Assembly (NCBI GenBank): GCA_051004815.1
Contig: JBPCJY010000030.1
Coordinates: 1-23,256 of the forward strand
Source of the DNA: JBBQXY01 sp051004815
Lineage (GTDB): Bacteria; Chloroflexota; Ktedonobacteria; Ktedonobacterales; Ktedonobacteraceae
Length of the DNA: 23,256 bases
Reading direction: 5' to 3'
In this document: piece by piece, positions 15,298 to 20,093 of the stretch
Numbering within the stretch: the stretch's first letter is position 1
Layout: each line of letters opens with the position of its first letter
Notes under the pieces: model-generated
Databases searched by the model: none
Told to the model about the DNA's origin: nothing
Seen by the model: only the letters and a program-made list of their open reading frames with translations
Position numbers and translations under genes: made by a program

Positions 15298-15306
15298 ATT
15301 ATAGCA
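15298..15306 (-). promoter_or_regulatory. Extended -10 promoter of the beta-CASP gene
   Basis: On the minus strand TGC-TATAAT (15306-15298) is a perfect -10 with the extended TG. No good -35 is seen 17 bases upstream, as expected for extended -10 promoters. A leader of roughly 100 nt would precede the gene. Confidence 0.6.
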
Positions 15307-15333
15307 CATTTTTTCCAGAATTGGGAGGTAAAT

Positions 15334-15391
15334 ATGGTGTGAGCCACACTCTGGGGGTGCTTTTGGCACCCTAGAGTGTGGCTCACACTAT
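15334..15391. repeat. Long hairpin downstream of the CMD gene
   Basis: Arms at 15337-15360 and 15366-15388 pair almost completely (GTGTGAGCCACACTCT ... GGGTGC) around a 5-base loop with a small bulge, and the flanking TAT/ATA extends the stem. It starts 58 bases after the CMD stop on the minus strand. It could be a terminator or a small palindromic repeat; no T-run is present. Confidence 0.5.
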
Positions 15392-15448
15392 ACTTTACCG
15401 TTACCTGTGCGGAGATGGGCGGGTTGGTCTTCCAATGCTTGAGGTACG

Positions 15449-15907
15449 CTACCAGTTTTGGCTGCCTGCCACTTGCCTGATAGTGGCGTTGAGGCGATTG
15501 AAGAGGTTGGTCGTGGCGATCATGAGGATCAAAGCCGAGAGTCCCTGCTCGTCGTAGTGCCGGGTGGCCTCTTCCCAGATCGAGTCTGGGACAGGGTCGG
15601 CCCGGTCGGCAAGCCGGGTGACGGCCTCGGTGAGTGCGAGGGCGGCACGTTCGGCGTCGGTGAAGTAGGGTGCCTCGCGCCAGGCCGCCACGGCGAAGAG
15701 ACGCTCGTCTGTTTCGCCTGCCTTCTTGGCACTGTGTGCGCCAGAGTCAACGCAGAAGCTACAGCCATTAATCTGGCTTGCACGCAGGTGGACAAGCTCA
15801 AGCGTCACCGATGGCACGCCGCCCTGCCTCGTGGCCTTGAGCAGGGCTTGTATGCCTTTTGTGGCGTCAGGAAGGATCATGGTCGGGTTGCTCATTCGTG
15901 CTTGCAT
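15449..15907 (-). CDS. Carboxymuconolactone decarboxylase / AhpD-family protein
   Basis: This 152-residue all-helical protein is of the CMD/AhpD type. The catalytic signature is intact: E37, then H-L-R-A-S-Q-I-N-G-C-S-F-C with C49 and C52, and H58 six residues later. In AhpD this Cys pair reduces peroxides or peroxiredoxin partners. I use the second of two adjacent ATGs because AAGGAG lies 7 bases before it; the first ATG (15910) has only 4. The gene is divergent from an ECF41-type sigma gene. CMD-family genes are the best-known partners and targets of ECF41 sigma factors, and the upstream region carries matching promoter motifs. Its DNA is more GC-rich than the neighbours, as is the sigma gene. 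Confidence 0.88.
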   Translation of the reverse strand: MQARMSNPTMILPDATKGIQALLKATRQGGVPSVTLELVHLRASQINGCSFCVDSGAHSAKKAGETDERLFAVAAWREAPYFTDAERAALALTEAVTRLADRADPVPDSIWEEATRHYDEQGLSALILMIATTNLFNRLNATIRQVAGSQNW

Positions 15908-15998
15908 CATTGTTCTCCTTCAGGTGTCTTTACTGAAAAGAATCACCAGCTTCATCTAAAATTGTCCAACAGGATGCTCTCACATCCAGGCTTGATCT

Positions 15999-16019
15999 TG
16001 ACGGGGTCGCCCCTACGGT
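15999..16019. repeat. Short GC palindrome ending in CCCCTACGG
   Basis: GACGGGGTCGCCCCTACGG contains a GGGG-TCG-CCCC stem and ends like the intergenic repeats at 7704-7746 and 20044-20086. It lies in the leader of the CMD gene. It may be a shortened member of that family. Confidence 0.35.
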
Positions 16020-16041
16020 GCTTCAATGGGAGCTAGTCTCC

Positions 16042-16068
16042 TGTCACATTGGGTGGATTTCGCTCGTC
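16042..16068 (+). promoter_or_regulatory. ECF41-type promoter of the sigma factor gene
   Basis: TGTCACA (16042-16048), 16 bases and CGTC (16065-16068) match the promoter motif described for ECF41 sigma factors. It points to the sigma gene 129 bases downstream and implies autoregulation. Confidence 0.75.
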
Positions 16069-16165
16069 ACTACAATGACGGAATGCGACGAGGGAATGTG
16101 ACCGATGGATGTGCGCTGGGTTTCGCTCGTCACTACAATGACGGAATGCGACGAGGGAATGTGAC
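16058..16165. repeat. Two identical 45-bp direct repeats, period 63
   Basis: Bases 16058-16102 and 16121-16165 are identical (TTTCGCTCGTCACTACAATG...GTGAC), separated by 18 different bases. Each unit contains the dyad CGTCA-CTACAA-TGACG and, on the minus strand, an ECF41-like promoter. Confidence 0.9.
16077..16103 (-). promoter_or_regulatory. ECF41-like minus-strand promoter, repeat copy 1
   Basis: On the minus strand GGTCACA (16103-16097), 16 bases and CGTC (16080-16077). One -35 base differs from the ECF41 motif. It faces the plus-strand promoter, with the two -10 tetramers 8 bases apart, and reads toward the CMD gene. Confidence 0.5.
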
Positions 16166-16166
16166 A
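16140..16166 (-). promoter_or_regulatory. ECF41-type minus-strand promoter, repeat copy 2
   Basis: On the minus strand TGTCACA (16166-16160), 16 bases and CGTC (16143-16140), an exact match to the ECF41 motif. It reads toward the CMD gene with a leader of about 225 nt that crosses the other two promoters. Confidence 0.7.
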
Positions 16167-16196
16167 GATAGAGAACAACATAAAGGAATAGAACTG

Positions 16197-17075
16197 ATGG
16201 ACGAACACAAATGGCTGGCGGAGCAATTCGAGACCGAGCGTCCCCACCTGCGGGCGGTGGCCTACCGGATGCTCGGCTCACTCTCCGAAGCGGACGACGC
16301 TGTGCAAGAGTCCTGGCTCCGCCTCAGTCGCTCCGACGCGAGCGGCGTCGAGAACCTGGGTGGATGGCTGACCACGGCGGTTGCGCGGATATGTCTCGAT
16401 ATGTTGCGCTCGCGCAACTCACGGCGTGAGGAGTCCCTGGAAGCGTCCGTGTCTAAGCCCATCATGAGCCGTGAGGGCGGGATCAACCCAGAGGACGAAG
16501 CGATTCTGGCCGACTCGGTTGGCCTTGCGTTGCTCGTGGTCCTCGATACCTTGAATCCCGCCGAGCGTCTCGCATTCGTGTTGCACGACATCTTTGCCGT
16601 GCCTTTCGAGGAGATTGCTCCCATTGTGGAGCGTTCCCCGACTGCAACAAGGCAGCTCGCGAGCCGCGCACGCCGCCGGGTGCGAGGAGTGGCAACGGTT
16701 CCCGATGCTGATCTCACCTACCAGCGAAGAGTGGTCAACGCCTTCCTCGCCGCCTCGCGTGCCGGTAACTTTGACGCGCTGCTCGCCCTGCTCGACCCTG
16801 ACGTTGTGTTCCGACACGACGTTACAGCTGTACCTGTGGGCGCGACACCGGAGGTTCGTGGTGCGGCTGCCGTGGCCAAGGAGTTCTCAGGGCGTGCCCT
16901 GGGCGCACGACCTGCTCTGGTGAACGGAGCGGTAGGAATCGTCGTGGCCAACAAGCAAGGTCGGCTATTCCTCGTCCTCAATCTCACGATCACACGCGGG
17001 AAGATCGTCGAGATCAACGTGGTCGCCGACCCCATGCGTCTCCGCCATCTCGAGATGGCGGAGCTGGGCGAGTGA
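16197..17075 (+). CDS. ECF41/SigJ-type RNA polymerase sigma factor with SnoaL-like C-terminal domain
   Basis: This 292-residue sigma factor redirects RNA polymerase to its own promoter class. Sigma region 2 is at about 10-77 (E-A-D-D-A-V-Q-E-S-W-L-R-L) and region 4 at 110-165 (P-A-E-R-L-A-F-V-L-H-D-I-F ... A-T-R-Q-L-A-S-R-A-R-R). Residues 175-290 are a SnoaL/NTF2-like domain that in ECF41 proteins replaces an anti-sigma factor. The family motif near D-V-V is normally D-G-G-G-K; here it reads F-R-H-D-V-T-A-V. The second motif (N-P-D-K-L type) appears as A-D-P-M-R-L near 278. The start is the ATG at 16197 with AAGGA nine bases upstream; the open frame extends 57 codons further upstream, but that part only translates the tandem promoter repeats. 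It is divergent from the CMD gene. Confidence 0.9.
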   Translation: MDEHKWLAEQFETERPHLRAVAYRMLGSLSEADDAVQESWLRLSRSDASGVENLGGWLTTAVARICLDMLRSRNSRREESLEASVSKPIMSREGGINPEDEAILADSVGLALLVVLDTLNPAERLAFVLHDIFAVPFEEIAPIVERSPTATRQLASRARRRVRGVATVPDADLTYQRRVVNAFLAASRAGNFDALLALLDPDVVFRHDVTAVPVGATPEVRGAAAVAKEFSGRALGARPALVNGAVGIVVANKQGRLFLVLNLTITRGKIVEINVVADPMRLRHLEMAELGE

Positions 17076-17107
17076 AGAGCTAGAACTTCTTGTTGAACGC
17101 CTTTCTC

Positions 17108-17512
17108 CTAAGCCGGGTGCCTGCCACCTAAAGGAAAGCGGTCCCAGGGGTTCTCGTTGGCCGTGAGTCGGTACCCATCGGGGTCAGCAAAGATGAAGGT
17201 GCGCCCGAACGGGCCATCGAAGGGTTGCTTGATGATGGTGGCTCCAGCCGCTTCCAATTTGGCATGCAACGCATTGACATTATCGCAGTCGATCCAGAGC
17301 GTCATACCCCATCCTGGCTGCGGTGCTTCAGCCGGGTTCATTGGTGCTTCGCGGAGGGCAAAGGGGATCGTGCTGGAGTCGAAGAGGACAAAATCGGGAG
17401 CATTGAAGCGCGAATCGACAGGCAAGCCCAATATCTCCGTGTAGAACGTGAGCGAGGCGGAGAGGTTGCGTACCTGCAAGCTGATAAAATCGGGGCCGAG
17501 AAGTTTTGCCAT
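17108..17512 (-). CDS. VOC-superfamily (glyoxalase/bleomycin-resistance-like) protein
   Basis: This 134-residue protein has the paired beta-alpha-beta-beta-beta modules of the vicinal-oxygen-chelate fold. Module one begins F-I-S-L-Q-V-R-N-L-S-A-S-L-T-F-Y-T-E-I-L-G-L, and module two W-I-D-C-D-N-V-N-A-L-H-A-K-L-E-A-A-G-A ends in the usual G-R-T-F-I-F-A-D-P-D-G-Y motif. The substrate is unknown; such proteins include metal-dependent lyases, dioxygenases and drug-binding proteins. It is convergent with the sigma gene (32-bp gap). AAGGA lies about 10 bases before the ATG. I see no ECF41-type promoter upstream, so it is probably not part of that regulon. Confidence 0.85.
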   Translation of the reverse strand: MAKLLGPDFISLQVRNLSASLTFYTEILGLPVDSRFNAPDFVLFDSSTIPFALREAPMNPAEAPQPGWGMTLWIDCDNVNALHAKLEAAGATIIKQPFDGPFGRTFIFADPDGYRLTANENPWDRFPLGGRHPA

Positions 17513-17528
17513 GAGTATTCCATCCTTT

Positions 17529-17558
17529 CAAAGTCGGTCAAAGTTGGTTAAAGCTGAG
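17529..17558 (-). repeat. Three imperfect 10-bp direct repeats before the VOC gene
   Basis: CAAAGTCGGT, CAAAGTTGGT and TAAAGCTGAG follow head to tail, 16 bases upstream of the VOC start codon. They could be a regulator site in the leader or chance. Confidence 0.3.
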
Positions 17559-17700
17559 GAACTGTCCCATCAGCGGCACTTGATTTCTTTCATACCAACA
17601 GTTTACCCGATGCGAGTGACAACAGTATGTCAGTAGCACAACGACTTTTTGAACGAGCCAAGAGTTGAGACGAAGCAGGCATGCCTCGTTCATAGAATTT

Positions 17701-18903
17701 CTAGTTGACTGTGATAGACCCGGTTGCGCTATCGACGTGTACGGGGACGCTGGTTAGAGGGGTGGAGGCGGGTCCCTGGACGACGGCGGCGTTTTTGGAG
17801 GGGTCGAAGGCGGCACCGTGGCAAGGGCAGACGAGCATCTGGCTGCTGGGGTCATAATCGACCGGGCAACCAGCGTGCGTGCAGGTGGCATCGTAGGCTA
17901 CGAATTGCCCGTTGTTGAGGCGCACGAGGATACCGGGATCGTTGTTGGAGGCGATGGTGAAGTTGACCGAGCTATTGTTCTGGACGGAGTTGACCTGGGC
18001 AATAGGGGTGCCTGCACCTGCCGTAACAGGTGCGCCATTGGCAGGTGTTGTACCAGCGGGCGCGGTTGTACTTGTCCCTGTGGAGGTGGACGTGTCAGCA
18101 GTGCCTGGGAAAAGATGCAGCGTGTTCCAAAGCCATGCCAGGACGAACATACCTCCAGCACCTGTTAACGTACCAACTATGAAGTTGCGGCGCGATTCCC
18201 TTTCGTGCTGCAATGCAAGGGCGTAGCGACTTTGTTGCTGGGTAGGACGCTTATTGGTGGGTAATGGTCGAGTTTGTGTTTGGGCGTTGTCTGTCGAGGA
18301 GACGGGTGTGGGAGCCTCTTGATCTATGCCGAGAAAGAAGGCGAGCAGAGGCGCGAACCGCTTTCGTTGTTGGTGCGAGAGATAGCGATGTACAAACAGG
18401 TCATCTAGAGCTGGTAGACCTGTGTTGCTGGGGCTGGCAATGAGCAGTGTTAACCAGCAGAAGACGAAGACGATATCGGCTCCGTAGAAGTATGGGAACA
18501 CGCGCCATGTGGCTGTAAGGAAAAATGTCAAACTGAGCAAGAGGCCAAAGAAGGCGGCGGGCCGGAACAGCAAGCCAAGGATGGTGCCGATGCCGATAGC
18601 GATTTCGCCAAAGGCTATGAGCAAACCAAAGATGTGGGCGTGCGGTACGGCAACCTGGATGAGGAGATTATGTAATGGGGAGCCAGAGGCGAAGCCGATA
18701 ATTTGTTTGCCAATATAGCCACGCGCTGTGGGATCGAAGAACTGTGGGTCGGTTAGCTTTTGTAAACCAGCGTAAATAAAGGTGATGCCTAGAAACAGGC
18801 GTAGTGGTAACAATACCCAGCGCGTGAGGCGCAGTGGATGCACTTGAAAGAAAGGTGTTTTCATAGGTGATGTATTGCTGGCCTCTGTGCTGCGGGTCAG
18901 CAT
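17701..18903 (-). CDS. DoxX-like membrane domain fused to a Rieske [2Fe-2S] domain
   Basis: This 400-residue protein has two parts. Residues about 25-160 are a DoxX/DoxD-like four-helix membrane domain (L-R-L-F-L-G-I-T-F-I-Y-A-G-L-Q-K-L, later F-G-E-I-A-I-G-I-G). A cytoplasmic linker leads to S-R-R-N-F-I-V-G at 237-244, a twin-arginine motif followed by a hydrophobic helix (243-262). A Thr/Pro/Gly-rich spacer then leads to a Rieske domain (about 300-400) with ligands C341, H343, C359 and H362 and the disulphide cysteines C346 and C361. This implies an extracytoplasmic Fe-S electron carrier tethered to a DoxX quinone- or thiol-linked module. The start is the ATG at 18903, with AAAGGAG 11 bases upstream; a TTG further upstream lies before that site and is unlikely. 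Confidence 0.87.
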   Translation of the reverse strand: MLTRSTEASNTSPMKTPFFQVHPLRLTRWVLLPLRLFLGITFIYAGLQKLTDPQFFDPTARGYIGKQIIGFASGSPLHNLLIQVAVPHAHIFGLLIAFGEIAIGIGTILGLLFRPAAFFGLLLSLTFFLTATWRVFPYFYGADIVFVFCWLTLLIASPSNTGLPALDDLFVHRYLSHQQRKRFAPLLAFFLGIDQEAPTPVSSTDNAQTQTRPLPTNKRPTQQQSRYALALQHERESRRNFIVGTLTGAGGMFVLAWLWNTLHLFPGTADTSTSTGTSTTAPAGTTPANGAPVTAGAGTPIAQVNSVQNNSSVNFTIASNNDPGILVRLNNGQFVAYDATCTHAGCPVDYDPSSQMLVCPCHGAAFDPSKNAAVVQGPASTPLTSVPVHVDSATGSITVN

Positions 18904-19046
18904 AGAGGCAGTCTCTCCTTTAATAATGTGTTGCAAGCTCTACATAAATGAACGGTGGTTTTGTACTGAATATAATTTAGCGTATCCAACACGGAAATGC
19001 ATCAATAAAATGTAAAGAATCTGTAAGGGATGGTTGTCGGGAAAAT

Positions 19047-19063
19047 ATGACAGAGGATGTCAT
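19047..19063. promoter_or_regulatory. Short dyad upstream of the flavin oxidoreductase gene
   Basis: ATGACA-GAGGA-TGTCAT is an exact 6-bp inverted repeat about 60 bases upstream of the gene at 19120, in the divergent promoter region. A regulator-binding site is possible; chance cannot be excluded. Confidence 0.25.
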
Positions 19064-19119
19064 GAAAGCTACGGTATTATGAATAGGGAAAATAAGTATA
19101 GAGAAGGAGAAAATCGGCT

Positions 19120-19968
19120 ATGCGTTATGGTTTCATTCTTCCTGGTGGTGATGTCTGGACGATCCCTGAAATGGCGGCGGAGGCGGAGGCAGCTGGATGG
19201 GATGGCGTGTTTATCCCTGACTGTATCTCAATAGATACTCCTGATTATCCGCCTGGGCCAGTCTTCTATGACCCGTGGATTTTGTTGGCTCTTATGGCGG
19301 TGCGGACCGAGCGCGTTATACTTGGCCCGATGCTGGCTGCTATCTCGCGGCGGCGACCATGGAAACTGGCCCGCGAAACGATGACGCTCGATCATCTTTC
19401 TGGTGGCAGAATAGTGCTGCCGGTTGGCCTGGGTGCGGCAGCGGATGATGCTGGTTTCTACAAAGTTGGAGAGGAGATGACCGCTAAGGGACGTGCGCAG
19501 CTCATGGATGAGTGCCTGGATATCCTGAATGGTGCCTGGAGCGGTGAACTGTTCTCTCATGATGGGGAGCGGTATCATGTACAGCCTATGAAGCTGCTGC
19601 CACCCTCTGTGCAACGACCACGCATACCAGTGTGGGTCGTGGGAGCGTGGCCGCGCCAGAAATCTATGCAGCGTGTAGTGCGCTGGGATGGTATTATCCC
19701 GCAGAAGATGGACGGCGGCGATAATCCGATGACTCCCGATGATATCCGGGCCATCAAAGCCTATGTCGAGGCTAACCGCACGTTGACTACCCCGTTCGAT
19801 ATCACTTGGGAGGGTGAGACACCCGGTGATGATCCCGAACGTGCGGCGGCTATTGTGCGCCCGTGGATAGAGGCAGGCATCACATGGTGGATGGAAGCAC
19901 GCTGGGGCAATACGAGTCTTGAAGAGGTGCGTACACGTATCAGGCAGGGGCCGCCACGGGTGATATGA
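19120..19968 (+). CDS. LLM-class (luciferase-like) flavin-dependent oxidoreductase
   Basis: This 282-residue protein has the TIM-barrel pattern of bacterial-luciferase-like monooxygenases. It begins with R-Y-G-F-I-L-P-G-G, then A-E-A-A-G-W-D-G-V-F-I-P-D, a segment D-P-W-I-L-L-A-L-M-A-V-R-T-E-R-V-I-L-G-P, and T-L-D-H-L-S-G-G-R-I-V-L-P-V-G-L-G, all typical. These enzymes use FMN or F420; which one cannot be told here. The substrate is unknown. AAGGAG lies 10 bases before the ATG. The gene is transcribed alone, divergent from the DoxX-Rieske gene and convergent with the penicillin-acylase gene. Confidence 0.9.
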   Translation: MRYGFILPGGDVWTIPEMAAEAEAAGWDGVFIPDCISIDTPDYPPGPVFYDPWILLALMAVRTERVILGPMLAAISRRRPWKLARETMTLDHLSGGRIVLPVGLGAAADDAGFYKVGEEMTAKGRAQLMDECLDILNGAWSGELFSHDGERYHVQPMKLLPPSVQRPRIPVWVVGAWPRQKSMQRVVRWDGIIPQKMDGGDNPMTPDDIRAIKAYVEANRTLTTPFDITWEGETPGDDPERAAAIVRPWIEAGITWWMEARWGNTSLEEVRTRIRQGPPRVI

Positions 19969-19994
19969 GGTGGCATGAGTTTTATGAATGGTGT

Positions 19995-20085
19995 GTAGGG
20001 GCCGGTTTACCGTACCCACCGCCGATTCATCAGCTACCGGGACGGGCCGATGAATCGGCGGTGCGCCAATAAATTGTGCGCCTAC
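19995..20085. repeat. Palindromic intergenic repeat, full element
   Basis: Perfect 15-bp arms CACCGCCGATTCATC (20017-20031) and its complement (20049-20063) surround a 17-base loop. Outer GTAGG (19995-19999) and CCTAC (20081-20085) close the element. Small palindromes around GGTTTACC and AATAAATT lie in each half. The right half matches 7704-7746. It sits between two convergent genes and may end both transcripts. Confidence 0.75.
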
Positions 20086-20093
20086 GGTTGCTA

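Noticed and set aside
16058..16165. Possible CRISPR array
   Set aside because: There are only two repeats with an 18-base gap, no cas gene, and the repeats contain promoter motifs.
16026..16196. 57 extra N-terminal codons for the sigma factor, containing a duplicated peptide
   Set aside because: The peptide repeat comes from the 45-bp promoter repeats. The ATG at 16197 has a proper AAGGA site and matches the normal sigma N-terminus.
17650..17692. TGAACGAG/CTCGTTCA inverted repeat as a terminator of the DoxX-Rieske gene
   Set aside because: The arms are only 8 bp with a 27-base loop and no T-run on the minus strand, too weak to call.
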